From: Palsa-1150 sp964531095
GTDB lineage: Bacteria; Myxococcota_A; Polyangia; Polyangiales; Polyangiaceae
Direction: 5' to 3'
Assembly (NCBI GenBank): GCA_964531095.1
Contig: CAZHED010000011.1
Coordinates: 1 to 64,000 of the forward strand
Length of the DNA: 64,000 nucleotides
Shown here: one piece after another, positions 51,318-60,534 of the stretch
How positions within the stretch are numbered: the first letter of the stretch is position 1
Layout of the letters: each line of letters begins with the position of its first letter
Program-made: the position numbers and the translations under genes
The notes under the pieces: model-generated
The model's input: the letters and a program-made list of their open reading frames with translations, nothing else
Told to the model about the DNA's origin: nothing
Databases searched by the model: none

Positions 51318-53936
51318 TCACTGCGAGCGAACTCTACCGACGATGCGCACTTCGCTGATGCGAGCTGGCGTGTTTGGGGGCAAGCCGGTGAACGTGATCC
51401 GGACGAACCGACCGACGGCTCCGGGTGTGAAGGCGTCGCTGCGCGTTCGATCGACGTTGGGCGCCCGTGACTCATCGACGACCAGCTGCCACTCTCGCCG
51501 ATCGTCGGACGCCTCGATCTTGTACCGATAGTCTCCGGCAGTCGGGAAGGCAATCCTCGCTTCCTTCAGCACGCACAGCCGCTCGAGATCGACTTCCCAC
51601 CAGGCGTTCGGCCCGTCGCCGGGAGCGGACCAGAACGTGTCGTCGTTGCCGTCGTTGGCCAGCCGTGCTGGATGATCGGGCGCCTCGCCAGAGGCCCGGG
51701 CCGGGGCGTCTCTACCGAGGGCGACGTCCGTCGCGGACTGCGCGCTTGACGTCGAGAAGCGCTGATAAGGGCGAGGGGCGACCGCTGGCGTCACGCCGGG
51801 GACGAACCTGGGTGAGCCCTCGGTCACGACGGTCGCGGTCGCCTCCTCCAACCCGGTCGAGCGCGCTCGGATGAGCGTCTTTCCCGCGTGATACGATCTG
51901 AATTCAATCGCGGCCTGACCGTCCCGAATCGCAATGTCGCTGTCCGCGCGAAACGTGATGGAAGGACCCGTCGGAAATTCCCCCGGACCGCTTTCGATAG
52001 TCAGCGTGACCTCCGGCGAATGGTTGATCGGTCGGCCGTCGGCATCCAAAACGGTGACCACGACGTGCGCATCGTCGAGCGCGTCGGTTCCGTGAATGAC
52101 CGTCTTGTCGGCCGTCAGTTGCAGCCTGGCCGGTGCTCCCGGACCCGGCCAAGGAGGCGGCGGAATGTGGCGGTATTGGTTCCGATACCAATACCATTGG
52201 CGCTTAGGTAGGCGGAAATAGTCCACCATGCCCATGCTGCCAAAGTGCCCGGCGATGCTGCCGTGATCGAAGGCGCACCAGAGCGCCTGGCCGCTTCGCC
52301 ATGCGTACTCTTCCGTCTGCAAGTCACCCCAGCCCGGCTCGTAACTGCCCGGTCGATCGACCACGGTGGAGCCGTACTCGCTCACCACATTGGGAATTCC
52401 TGGGTTCAAGAACAGGCTCGCGCCGTCGCCGTTGTATCCCGCCACGTCCCCGAGCTTGTCGATGTCTCCGCGCTGCGCGCCGCCGACGGCGACGGCTCGT
52501 GTCGGGTCCAACTGGTGGGCGAGAGCGACCAAATCCTTCAGAAACCGGCGCACGTCGGGCAACGTGGATGGCGCGGTAAAAAACGCCTCGTTCCCCAGAC
52601 TCCAGACGACGATGCTGGGATGATTGCGATGGATGCGGATTTCATCGCGCAGGCTGTCTTCGACGCTCTTCTCGAAGGCCGCTCGATGCTTTCGCTCGGG
52701 TGGGTACGCGCTGGCGCCCCATGGGCTCTTGAAGGGTGCGGTGCCCCAAAAGCAGTTCTCCGACCAGAAGAGCAAGCCCTGGCGGTCACACGCCGCGGAG
52801 AAAGCCGGGGCGTGCGGGTAATGCGATCCACGAACAAAATCGAACCCGGCATCCTTGATGAGTCGTATGTCACGCTCAAATCCGCCGTCCGTCACCGCGT
52901 CGCCCCAACCGGCGTGGTCCTGATGCGCATTCACGCCCTTGAAGTAAAGGTGCTCGCCGTTCAGAAAAAACCCACGGTCCGCAGTCCACTGGACCCAGCG
53001 GAAACCGAACGTGGTGCGGTACGTGTCCACGAGCGAGTCTCCGTCGAATACCTTCGTCACCAACGAGTACAGATTCGGATGGCTCGGAGACCAGAGGCTG
53101 GGACGGGGAACGTCCGGGGCGTTCTGATCGAATGTCACCGAAGCACCCGGCGCGACGGATTGCGACGATCGTGCAGCCGCCACGATCCGGCCGCTGCCGT
53201 CGACGACCTCGGACTCCACCGTGCAAGCCGTCTCGTTGCCGGCGTCATTTCGAATCTCGGTCTTCACGCTCACGGCGCCCGACTCCGCGGAGACTCGGGG
53301 CGTGGTCACGAACGTGCCGTACCACGTGACGTGCAACGGGTCGGTGACCACGAGACGCACGTTGCGATAAATACCGCCCGAAAAAACGTGCTCCCCGGCA
53401 CGGGGCGCGATCTCGGGATTCCACGAGTTGTCGACCCGCACCGCCAGTACGTTCTCGCCCGAATGAACGGACTCCGTGACATCGAATGAGAAGCCGGTGT
53501 AGCCCCCGCGGTGGGCGCCGACGACGCGGCCGTTCACGAATACCTCCGCGACCTGAAAGACCCCGTCGAATTCGAGAAAGACCCGCCTTTTCCCCCATTC
53601 CTTCGGGATCGTCAGGCGTTTGCGATACCAGCCGTATCCCGTGTAAAACTCGGAAGATAGGAAGTAGGGCTCGCTGAACGAGTGCGGAAGGCCCACGGGG
53701 TTCCAGTCGTCGTCGGGGAAACCGGGTCTCTCCGCACCCTCCACGTCGCCCAGCGCGAACTTCCACTCGCGGTTGAGGCTTAACTCGAGCCTACCTGACG
53801 CGTCCGAGGTCATCCCCGCGGTTCTAGCAGTGTTCGGGTCGCTGCCAGAGGCTCTGGGGGTAGCCATCTCCGACATGCCGGGGTGGATCCCGCAAGCGAC
53901 GAGCACGGACAATGGCGCCCACATGCGCCAACGCAT
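51318..53936 (-). CDS. Exported GH2 glycosidase with C-terminal F5/8 domain
   Basis: An 872-residue glycoside hydrolase family 2 protein, beta-galactosidase or beta-glucuronidase-like. The signal RWRMWAPLSVLVACGIHPGM has a lipobox. In order: the sugar-binding jelly roll (LNREWKFALGDVEG, VFLEFDGVFQVAEVFVNG), an Ig-like domain, and the catalytic barrel with the acid/base Glu in VVWSLGNEAFF and the nucleophile Glu in VVSEYGSTVVD. A second Ig-like domain (VTLTIESGPGEFPTG) and a discoidin-like domain (ARLANDGNDDTFWSAPGDGP to FTGLPPNTPARISEVRIVG) close it. It should act on plant or microbial polysaccharides outside the cell. ATG 53936 is chosen for the signal. Confidence 0.9.
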   Translation of the reverse strand: MRWRMWAPLSVLVACGIHPGMSEMATPRASGSDPNTARTAGMTSDASGRLELSLNREWKFALGDVEGAERPGFPDDDWNPVGLPHSFSEPYFLSSEFYTGYGWYRKRLTIPKEWGKRRVFLEFDGVFQVAEVFVNGRVVGAHRGGYTGFSFDVTESVHSGENVLAVRVDNSWNPEIAPRAGEHVFSGGIYRNVRLVVTDPLHVTWYGTFVTTPRVSAESGAVSVKTEIRNDAGNETACTVESEVVDGSGRIVAAARSSQSVAPGASVTFDQNAPDVPRPSLWSPSHPNLYSLVTKVFDGDSLVDTYRTTFGFRWVQWTADRGFFLNGEHLYFKGVNAHQDHAGWGDAVTDGGFERDIRLIKDAGFDFVRGSHYPHAPAFSAACDRQGLLFWSENCFWGTAPFKSPWGASAYPPERKHRAAFEKSVEDSLRDEIRIHRNHPSIVVWSLGNEAFFTAPSTLPDVRRFLKDLVALAHQLDPTRAVAVGGAQRGDIDKLGDVAGYNGDGASLFLNPGIPNVVSEYGSTVVDRPGSYEPGWGDLQTEEYAWRSGQALWCAFDHGSIAGHFGSMGMVDYFRLPKRQWYWYRNQYRHIPPPPWPGPGAPARLQLTADKTVIHGTDALDDAHVVVTVLDADGRPINHSPEVTLTIESGPGEFPTGPSITFRADSDIAIRDGQAAIEFRSYHAGKTLIRARSTGLEEATATVVTEGSPRFVPGVTPAVAPRPYQRFSTSSAQSATDVALGRDAPARASGEAPDHPARLANDGNDDTFWSAPGDGPNAWWEVDLERLCVLKEARIAFPTAGDYRYKIEASDDRREWQLVVDESRAPNVDRTRSDAFTPGAVGRFVRITFTGLPPNTPARISEVRIVGRVRSQ

Positions 53937-54130
53937 AGCTATTTGCCGCTCTAGCAACATCCCGCTCAGGCGCAGGCGCTGGGCGAGGGAGGCATCTTGA
54001 ACGACGGTCGAGCGCATGCGGCTCTCCTAGCATCAGCAACCCCTTCCGATGGGCTTCCGACCGCCGCCCCGCGGTTGGCTGCCGTGCGCGAAGCCGAGCG
54101 CGGAGATAGTCTGGGGCTCGAGTTCTTCCG

Positions 54131-54469
54131 ATGTCGCATCCCAAGAATACCCTCGACATCTCGCTGGAGCACGACCCCGCAGCCGCGGAGGTGAGCGACG
54201 AACGCTTCGACCGCGGGGAGTTCGCCCTCCGGGCGCTGGATCTGGTGCGCCCGCCTCGAATGACCGTCGCGATCTGCCGGGATGCGACGCGACTGCGGGT
54301 GGAGCAAGGGCGCAAGTGGGGGAATGACGGGGCAGCATGGGCGATGCTGGCGATCCCTCGGCATGCGTCGAGACGCGCCATCGCTGTCGCGGTCGCCGAG
54401 CTCTCCAGTGCTCCCCGGGCGTGGGCGCTCGACGTGCTCTTCAACTTGTCGAACGAATCGGCCGGATGA
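54131..54469 (+). CDS. Hypothetical protein (112 aa)
   Basis: A 112-residue soluble protein: DISLEHDPAAAEVSDERFDR, GEFALRALDLVRPPRMTVAI, then RVEQGRKWGNDGAAWAMLAI, ASRRAIAVAVAELSSAPRAW. No motif of known function is seen. The even codon usage makes it likely to be real. It is divergent from the GH2 gene and precedes a lipoprotein gene by 86 bases. Confidence 0.55.
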   Translation: MSHPKNTLDISLEHDPAAAEVSDERFDRGEFALRALDLVRPPRMTVAICRDATRLRVEQGRKWGNDGAAWAMLAIPRHASRRAIAVAVAELSSAPRAWALDVLFNLSNESAG

Positions 54470-54555
54470 CTGGGGGGTTTCCGCCGTCCGCCGTCCCGCA
54501 CGCCGGATCGCCGCGGTAGTGCCGGGGCCCAGCTGCGGTGCTACGACACGGACCT

Positions 54556-55044
54556 GTGAGAAGGACGATTCCCCTGTCGCTCGTCGCCTCGCTGGTCATC
54601 GTCCCGGGCTGCGTCCGTCGAACGACGAGGGACTTCCTCCCCGTCGAAGAGTCGGCCGAACCCGCGGCCGAGCCCATGGAGATCCGTACCGTCGAACTGC
54701 CGCCCGACCAGCCCATCGAGGGGGCCCCGGAACCGGATGCCGTGAGCCCTCCGCCGCCCGCCCCACGCCAACCCGACGCGGCCCTCTTCCGCCTGGGCGC
54801 CGGGTACGGCGCACTCGGACAGCTTGATCTGGCCTCGTGTCGGGAACAGGGACTGCAGGCAGGATATCTGCACATGAGGGTCACGTTTGAGGACAGCGGA
54901 CGCGTCGTCCGCGCCGCCGTCCAGAGCCCGACGGCGCCGCCGCCCGCTGCTCTCGCGTGTATCGGAGATCAGCTGCGAACGGCCATGGTCCCCGTCTTCG
55001 CAGGAGGCGATGTCACGCTCTCGAAGAGCTTCTTCGTCAACTGA
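54556..55044 (+). CDS. Lipoprotein with TonB-like C-terminal domain
   Basis: A 162-residue predicted lipoprotein. The signal VRRTIPLSLVASLVIVPGCV ends in a lipobox Cys at about 19. An acidic/Pro-rich linker follows (PEPDAVSPPPPAPRQPDAAL). The C-terminal 70 residues (GLQAGYLHMRVTFEDSGRVV, AAVQSPTAPPPAALACIGDQ, LRTAMVPVFAGGDVTLSKSF) look like the TonB/AgmX-type C-terminal module. GTG 54556 is preferred; an in-frame GTG at 54538 would add six residues. Likely anchored in the outer membrane. Confidence 0.65.
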   Translation: MRRTIPLSLVASLVIVPGCVRRTTRDFLPVEESAEPAAEPMEIRTVELPPDQPIEGAPEPDAVSPPPPAPRQPDAALFRLGAGYGALGQLDLASCREQGLQAGYLHMRVTFEDSGRVVRAAVQSPTAPPPAALACIGDQLRTAMVPVFAGGDVTLSKSFFVN

Positions 55045-55209
55045 TTGGCGCGCTTGGTCGCGAAATGCGGCCCCGATGAAACTATCTGTTCGGGGAGGAC
55101 GCCGGCGCTGCGCGAGATGAGCATGCTATAAGGCTACGAGGGCTTTACATTGGACCGCGAAGCCATCGTGCGTTGGCGTCGTTCGTCCCGTCGAAGTCGA
55201 GAGAACCCC

Positions 55210-56019
55210 ATGGCGTTTCTAAGCGGCTACCATGTCGTGGCGTCGGGCGCATGCCTGCTTGGCCTCTTGGTGAGCTGCACGGCGCCGTACACTCCGGAGT
55301 TGGAGCTTTGGCCGGCGACGCCCGACGCGTCGACGGTCCCGTCCGACTACGGCACCCCGGTCGTGGACGACGCGGCGGGCGCCTCGCCCACTCCTACCAG
55401 CAATCCATACTTCGATGTCTGGTATATCGCTCCGCTGCCGCCGCCGGACGACTCTGGACCGCCTCCGCAGCGCCAGCCCGCCGGAATGGACGCTTCAGCG
55501 GTACCGTTCGACAGCGGCACCGAACCGGTCGTCGTCGTGGATGCGGCCCCCCACCAGCCGCCCGATGCCGGACCGCCGAGGCAGCACGCGGCCACGATCG
55601 TCGTCACGACGGTGGACGACTTTCAGTGCTACAGCCCCCAAAACGTGGGCGCGATCTGGATCGCCCAGAGCTCGGGGGCCTTCGTCAAGACGCTCCAGCT
55701 CTGGGCGAAGACAAGAATCGATCACTTGGTTCTCTGGAACTCCGCAACGAAGGCGGCGGGGCTCTCGCGCAACACCGTTGACGCGATCACGAGCGCAACC
55801 CAACAGAGCTTCGGAACTCACGTGGTGTATTGGAATTTCACGGACACGACTGGAAAGACGATGCCGGACGGGGCATACCGCGTGTACTTCGAGACGACCG
55901 ATCAGAACGTGCCCGGCCCGAACACGTTCGTGAGCTTCACCAAGGGACCCACGACGGCGACGTTCACGGCGCCCGACTCGGCCAATTTCATGGATCTCAA
56001 GGTGGTCGTGACGCCGTAA
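55210..56019 (+). CDS. Lipoprotein with DUF2271 domain
   Basis: A 269-residue predicted lipoprotein. The signal HVVASGACLLGLLVSCTAPY ends in a lipobox Cys near 22. A Pro/Asp-rich linker of about 100 residues follows. The C-terminal domain from about 130 (QNVGAIWIAQSSGAFVKTLQ, LWAKTRIDHLVLWNSATKAA, DAITSATQQSFGTHVVYWNF, DGAYRVYFETTDQNVPGPN) matches DUF2271, a FlgD-Ig-like beta domain. The function is unknown, and such proteins often accompany heme-linked systems elsewhere. ATG 55210 is preferred over 55150. Confidence 0.75.
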   Translation: MAFLSGYHVVASGACLLGLLVSCTAPYTPELELWPATPDASTVPSDYGTPVVDDAAGASPTPTSNPYFDVWYIAPLPPPDDSGPPPQRQPAGMDASAVPFDSGTEPVVVVDAAPHQPPDAGPPRQHAATIVVTTVDDFQCYSPQNVGAIWIAQSSGAFVKTLQLWAKTRIDHLVLWNSATKAAGLSRNTVDAITSATQQSFGTHVVYWNFTDTTGKTMPDGAYRVYFETTDQNVPGPNTFVSFTKGPTTATFTAPDSANFMDLKVVVTP

Positions 56020-56048
56020 CCCGAGTCGGCATCCTGATCCGTGCCGAC

Positions 56049-56603
56049 TCACGGCACGAGCTCCATCAAGCTGTCGAACTCGTGGTGCGGCTTCGAGAGG
56101 GTCAATCTCGCGCGCGCGAGACTCGGGTCGTCTTGCGGCTTGGCCGCCCAAGTGCCGTTGTTGCCAAGGCACTGTCCGCGATAGGTGTCGTCTTCCGCTT
56201 GGAGCGTCGAAGCGTCGAAGTAGTACCCAATCGCATGAACGGGCTGCCCCTCGCCTTCAAGCTCGGTTCGCGTGCACGACGCGAGTGGCACCGAGCTCGG
56301 GTACGCCGTGGCGCAGGGAGATGCCAGCAGCACGAAGCCCCTCGCCTCCAATTGTTTGACGTCGATCGTTCGGCTCGCTGCAAAAATGACGTCCGCGCAG
56401 TTGTCGAGCGTGCCGCCGTTCGAAAGCTTGGCAATCGACACAGTGGCGTGCGGCGCGGTGACGACCGAACCGGCGGCGCTGGGCACCGGGCGCCCAATCT
56501 CGGGGGTTCGCCTGCGAACGAACGCTCGAACGCCGAGCAACAAGACACACAGAGTGATGAGCGCGAGGGCGGCGTTTCTTGTGGGGCGCATCAAGGCCGA
56601 CAC
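56049..56603 (-). CDS. Single-pass membrane protein, unknown function
   Basis: A 184-residue protein with one N-terminal membrane helix (NAALALITLCVLLLGVRAFV) and an extracytoplasmic domain containing four cysteines (NCADVIFAASR, SPCATAYPSS, LASCTRTELEGEG, RGQCLGNNG). The rest is short strands. I do not recognise the family; the end resembles small periplasmic proteins of myxobacteria. It converges on the DUF2271 gene. Confidence 0.65.
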   Translation of the reverse strand: MSALMRPTRNAALALITLCVLLLGVRAFVRRRTPEIGRPVPSAAGSVVTAPHATVSIAKLSNGGTLDNCADVIFAASRTIDVKQLEARGFVLLASPCATAYPSSVPLASCTRTELEGEGQPVHAIGYYFDASTLQAEDDTYRGQCLGNNGTWAAKPQDDPSLARARLTLSKPHHEFDSLMELVP

Positions 56604-57046
56604 TCTACACGGGGGCGCTCGGTGCGTGCCTGATCGTCATCTGCGGCGCCTCGCACCCACGACGCGGAATGCGCCCTGCGATCGCTGCGACGGGGGCACG
56701 TATCCGGTCACGCCGCCCGGTCAGCGCGGGCGCGGCAAGAAAGCGTAGGGACAGCGATCGCGGCCAGGCGGGCGAGCTCGAGCTCCGTGCATGTCGTCGG
56801 GAGGCATCCGAGCTCCGGGGGCGCTGCGCGCTGCAGCATGCGCAACTCTCGCAGCGGGGATTGAACGCGACCACGTTGCGGTCCCGGTAGTGGGCCCGGG
56901 GGCACGCGCGCCGCCTCACCTGAACTCCTGGCCATCGGCGACCCGTTGCAGGATTGCGACGATATCGTCGGAAGGCCGAAGCAGACCGCGGATAGCGTCG
57001 CGCCGTCGATCAAGCAACGAAACGCGTGTCCGCCGGAGGTTTCCAC
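56604..57046. other. Intergenic stretch with a short cysteine-containing frame
   Basis: About 440 bases upstream of the phospholipase gene. One plus-strand frame ends CDRCDGGTYPVTPPGQRGRG and a minus-strand frame contains PRCESCACCSAQRP; neither has context to call a gene. The phospholipase promoter lies here. Confidence 0.3.
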
Positions 57047-59119
57047 ATGGCCAACGACCGTCGCACATTCCTCAAGCTCGTGAGCGCAGGCGCGCTCGCG
57101 TCCGCTTTCCCGTCCAGCATCAAGCGAGCACTGGCGCTTCCCGCCAATCACCGCACCGGCACCATCGCCGACGTAGAGCATATCGTCATCCTCATGCAGG
57201 AGAACCGTTCGTTCGATCATTACTTCGGGACGCTGCGAGGCGTACGGGGCTTCGGCGATCCGCGAGCGGTTTCCCTCCCGTCTGGAGAGCCGGTATGGTT
57301 CCAGCCCGACGGCACCGGCCGCGTCCTCCCGTTCCATCCGAACGCGCCCGATCTAGGTTTACAGTTTCTCGAGGATCTGCCGCACGGCTGGACGGACACG
57401 CACAAGGCCTGGAATGCGGGCAAGTACGATCAGTGGGTGCCGAGCAAAGGCACCACGACGATGGCGTATCTGACGAGGAGCGACATACCGTTCCATTACG
57501 CACTGGCCGACGCGTTTACGGTTTGCGACGCATACCATTGCTCGTTCATGGGGGCGACCGATCCCAACCGCTATCACATGTGGACGGGTTGGACCGGCAA
57601 CGACGGCAAGAACGGCGGGCCCGTTCTCGACAACGCCGAAGCCGGCTACGACTGGTCGACCTACCCGGAGCGTCTTCAGAAAGCGGGCATCACGTGGAAG
57701 ATCTATCAAGACGTCGGCGCGGGACTCGACGCGGCGCACTACTGGGGCTGGGGAGACGATGCGTACATCGGCAACTACGGTGACAATTCGCTCCTCTACT
57801 TTCATCAGTACCAGAACGCGCAACCCAACAGTCCGCTCTTCGAAGGAGCCCTGACTGGCACGAACATCTCGCAAGGCGGCACGCTGTTCGACGTTTTCCG
57901 TGAGGACCTTCTTGCGAACAAGCTCCCGCAGGTTTCGTGGATCGTCGCCCCGGAGGCCTATACCGAGCACCCCAACTGGCCCGCGAACTACGGGGCGTGG
58001 TACATCTCGCAATTCCTTGACGCGCTGACCTCCAATCCTGAGGTCTGGAGCAAGACGGCACTCTTCCTGATGTACGACGAGAACGACGGCTTCTTCGATC
58101 ACGTGGTGCCGCCCACACCGCCAGAGTCGCGTGCGCAGGGCTTGTCCACGGTCGACACGATCAACGAAATTTTTGAGGGCAATTCTCAATACGCGGCTGG
58201 TCCGTACGGGCTGGGCGTGCGCGTCCCGATGATCGTGATCTCTCCTTGGAGCAAGGGAGGTTGGGTGAGCTCCGAAGTGTTCGATCACACGTCGCTCATC
58301 CGCTTCATCGAACGGCGCTTCGGCCGCGACTGCCCTGAACTGAGCGAGTCGAATATCACCCCATGGCGTCGCGCGGTTTCCGGAGACCTCACGTCGGCGT
58401 TCAACTTCAAGTCGCCCAACGACGCAGTGGTCTCGTTGCCGACCACCGCCGGCTACGTGCCGCCGGACAGTGTAAGGCACCCGGATTACTCGCCGGTTCC
58501 GCCCTCGGCGCAGTCGCTGCCGAAGCAGGAACCGGGGACGAGGCCGGCGCGCCCAGTTCCCTACGAATTGCACGTGCTCGGAGAGGTCGACTTCTCGGAG
58601 GCCGCCGTGAAGCTCCACTTCGGCAACTCGGGCAAGTCGGCGGCGGTATTTCAGGTTCGTTCAGGCCGAACTGGCCCGTGGACGTACACGGTCGAGGCCA
58701 ACGCGCGCCTTTTCGACACATGGGCTCTGGGTGCAACCGGGCAGACCGCGTACGATCTTTCCGTCTACGGTCCGAACGGCTTTTTTCGCGCGTTCAAGGG
58801 CAGCGTCTCCGGCGAAGACAAAGCCAACCTGACCGTCAAGAGCACCTACCAAACAGACTGCGTCGGTATTACGCTCGAGATCCAAAATCGGGGCAACAAC
58901 GTGGCCAAGGTGCGCATCTTCGACGCTTATACCAAGCGCACCATTCCGCGGTCCGTCGAGGCCGGCGAGACTCTGACTTGGCATTGGACGTTGGACGACT
59001 CCCACGGTTGGTATGATCTCACGGTTGAGGTCGAGTCGGACTCGACCTTCAAACGGCAGCTCGCAGGCCACGTTGAGACTGGGAGCGACAGCATCAGCGA
59101 TCCGGCCATCGGCTCCTGA
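57047..59119 (+). CDS. Tat-exported phospholipase C
   Basis: A 690-residue phosphocholine-specific phospholipase C of the acid phosphatase-like superfamily. The N-terminus has the twin-arginine signal NDRRTFLKLVSAGALASAFP. The family signature VEHIVILMQENRSFDHYFGT, RGVRGFGDPRAVSLPSGEP follows, with the active-site Asn-Arg-Ser region. Later blocks are KTALFLMYDENDGFFDHVVP, PYGLGVRVPMIVISPWSKGG and SEVFDHTSLIRFIERRFG. Two C-terminal beta domains (DUF756 type; PVPYELHVLGEVDFSEAAVK, KRTIPRSVEAGETLTWHWTL) complete it. It cleaves phospholipid head groups outside the cell. Confidence 0.93.
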   Translation: MANDRRTFLKLVSAGALASAFPSSIKRALALPANHRTGTIADVEHIVILMQENRSFDHYFGTLRGVRGFGDPRAVSLPSGEPVWFQPDGTGRVLPFHPNAPDLGLQFLEDLPHGWTDTHKAWNAGKYDQWVPSKGTTTMAYLTRSDIPFHYALADAFTVCDAYHCSFMGATDPNRYHMWTGWTGNDGKNGGPVLDNAEAGYDWSTYPERLQKAGITWKIYQDVGAGLDAAHYWGWGDDAYIGNYGDNSLLYFHQYQNAQPNSPLFEGALTGTNISQGGTLFDVFREDLLANKLPQVSWIVAPEAYTEHPNWPANYGAWYISQFLDALTSNPEVWSKTALFLMYDENDGFFDHVVPPTPPESRAQGLSTVDTINEIFEGNSQYAAGPYGLGVRVPMIVISPWSKGGWVSSEVFDHTSLIRFIERRFGRDCPELSESNITPWRRAVSGDLTSAFNFKSPNDAVVSLPTTAGYVPPDSVRHPDYSPVPPSAQSLPKQEPGTRPARPVPYELHVLGEVDFSEAAVKLHFGNSGKSAAVFQVRSGRTGPWTYTVEANARLFDTWALGATGQTAYDLSVYGPNGFFRAFKGSVSGEDKANLTVKSTYQTDCVGITLEIQNRGNNVAKVRIFDAYTKRTIPRSVEAGETLTWHWTLDDSHGWYDLTVEVESDSTFKRQLAGHVETGSDSISDPAIGS

Positions 59120-59149
59120 TTGGCCGGTGCTGTCACAATGCGTGCCCGT

Positions 59150-59181
59150 GGGCCGGCCCGCGACATGTGTCGGGCTGGCCC
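59150..59181. terminator. Bidirectional terminator hairpin between convergent genes
   Basis: GGGCCGGCCCG (59150-59160) pairs with CGGGCTGGCCC (59171-59181), an 11-bp stem with one G-T pair and a 10-base loop. It lies between the convergent phospholipase and formylglycine-enzyme-like genes. There is no T run, but the stem is very strong. Confidence 0.6.
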
Positions 59182-59197
59182 GTCTGGCGCTCGCGGC

Positions 59198-60439
59198 TTA
59201 TGGTGTCCTGGCGCACCGCATGCCGTAGGCATACGCGCCCGTATCTGCGGGGTTGTCGGGGTGTCGAAGAGGCGGAAAGGCGGATGTCCCTGTATTGAAG
59301 TTGCCGCCCTGGGTCGAGCGCACAGATCCCGTCGTAAGATTCGCGCAATCCACGCAAGGATTCACGTAAGGGCCTGACCAGTCAAGGTTCCACTCCCAAA
59401 GGCTGCCCGCAAGTTCCACGTGACCCCACTTGCCAGCGCCCAGGGCGGCGGTTCCTACGGGAGCGACGTTTGCTACTCCCGTGCAAGTTCCGGACAGGCT
59501 CGGAAAGTAGCAAGCGTACACCGCGTACTGGTAACCAACGCCCGGATTCGCCGAACCCCACGGATACTGGCGCTGTTCGTTACCGCCCGCTGCCGCATAA
59601 ACGAATTCCGCCTCGCTCGGCAGAAAACCTCCGTCCCAAATACAAAATGCATACGCCTCGTACCAGTTTGCGCACGTGATGGGCAGATTCTCCTGGCTGC
59701 CCGCCGAGGGCGTCCAGGTATCGTAATGCGACCCGGCCGCAAGGTCAGGATACAGAGTTCCGGTACACGCGAGGTTGGTGCTCGTCGGAGAAACGTTCGG
59801 GGTGTCCGCCGCCATCCAGCCCCGCTCGTTGGCTCCCCCCATCGTAGCCAATCCCTTTCCTCCGTTGAGGTGCGTGTGCTTGCCCGACCCGGCGACCGGC
59901 CTCCAGCCAGCGGTCCATGCCGCGACGAACCGGCGAAACCGCCCCACGGTGACCAGGTACTTGTCCAGTCGAAAGTCACTTACGGTCGCCGGATCCGCCA
60001 GGCCAGTCGCACCATTTCCCGTATTGGTGTATGTCCGGTTGAACGTGCCACCCGCGACCGGCAGGCTCGTACAACAGCTTTCGCTTCCCCCTCCGCAATT
60101 GGTCGAGCCGGGCCCACCAGTCAGGCAACTCGGCGCGGTGATGTTGCCAGAATCCATCGTCGGCGCGTCGGGCGATCCATCGAATGACCCGGAATCATCG
60201 GGCGGCGCGTCGGGCGATCCATCGAATGACCCGGAATCATCGGGCGGCGCGTCGGGCGATCCATCGAATGACCCGGAATCATCGGGCGGCGCGTCCGGTG
60301 GTCCGTCGAGTGATGAGGAAAGACTGGCATCGGTCGCGTTCCAGCCGAGAACCACTGGCCCATTGGAGCAGCCGACGGAGACCAGGCCGACGGCAAGGCG
60401 CGCCACAATGCTACGATTCGCGTGCACGGGATGAGACAT
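59198..60439 (-). CDS. Formylglycine-enzyme-like lipoprotein with 42-bp repeats
   Basis: A 413-residue predicted lipoprotein. The signal SIVARLAVGLVSVGCSNGPV ends in a lipobox Cys near 25. Three copies of SFDGSPDAPPDDSG form a linker. The C-terminal domain matches the formylglycine-generating enzyme (sulfatase-modifying factor) fold: LPVAGGTFNRTYTNTG, FRLDKYLVTVGRFRRFVAAW, ITCANWYEAYAFCIWDGGFL, ELAGSLWEWNLDWSG and YAYGMRCARTP. The paired Cys of true FGE enzymes are not evident, so it may be a binding version. ATG 60439 is chosen for the signal. Confidence 0.83.
   Translation of the reverse strand: MSHPVHANRSIVARLAVGLVSVGCSNGPVVLGWNATDASLSSSLDGPPDAPPDDSGSFDGSPDAPPDDSGSFDGSPDAPPDDSGSFDGSPDAPTMDSGNITAPSCLTGGPGSTNCGGGSESCCTSLPVAGGTFNRTYTNTGNGATGLADPATVSDFRLDKYLVTVGRFRRFVAAWTAGWRPVAGSGKHTHLNGGKGLATMGGANERGWMAADTPNVSPTSTNLACTGTLYPDLAAGSHYDTWTPSAGSQENLPITCANWYEAYAFCIWDGGFLPSEAEFVYAAAGGNEQRQYPWGSANPGVGYQYAVYACYFPSLSGTCTGVANVAPVGTAALGAGKWGHVELAGSLWEWNLDWSGPYVNPCVDCANLTTGSVRSTQGGNFNTGTSAFPPLRHPDNPADTGAYAYGMRCARTP
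60162..60297 (-). repeat. 42-bp tandem repeat, about 3.2 copies
   Basis: Identical units start at 60162, 60204 and 60246, with a partial copy from 60288. They encode the 14-residue unit SFDGSPDAPPDDSG inside the lipoprotein linker. Near-perfect identity indicates recent slippage or recombination. Confidence 0.85.
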
Positions 60440-60534
60440 CCGGTCGCCTTCGCGTGACCATAACGCCTGCGCGTCGACCTTGCGATCCGAAGAACGTTCT
60501 CCCCGAGCCACCGTGACTCGGGGTACACACGCGG

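Noticed and set aside
57359..58618. Open frame (419 codons) on the minus strand
   Set aside because: Antisense to phospholipase C, with shadow-type composition.
60162..60297. CRISPR-like array
   Set aside because: The repeats are contiguous without spacers and code for a protein stalk.
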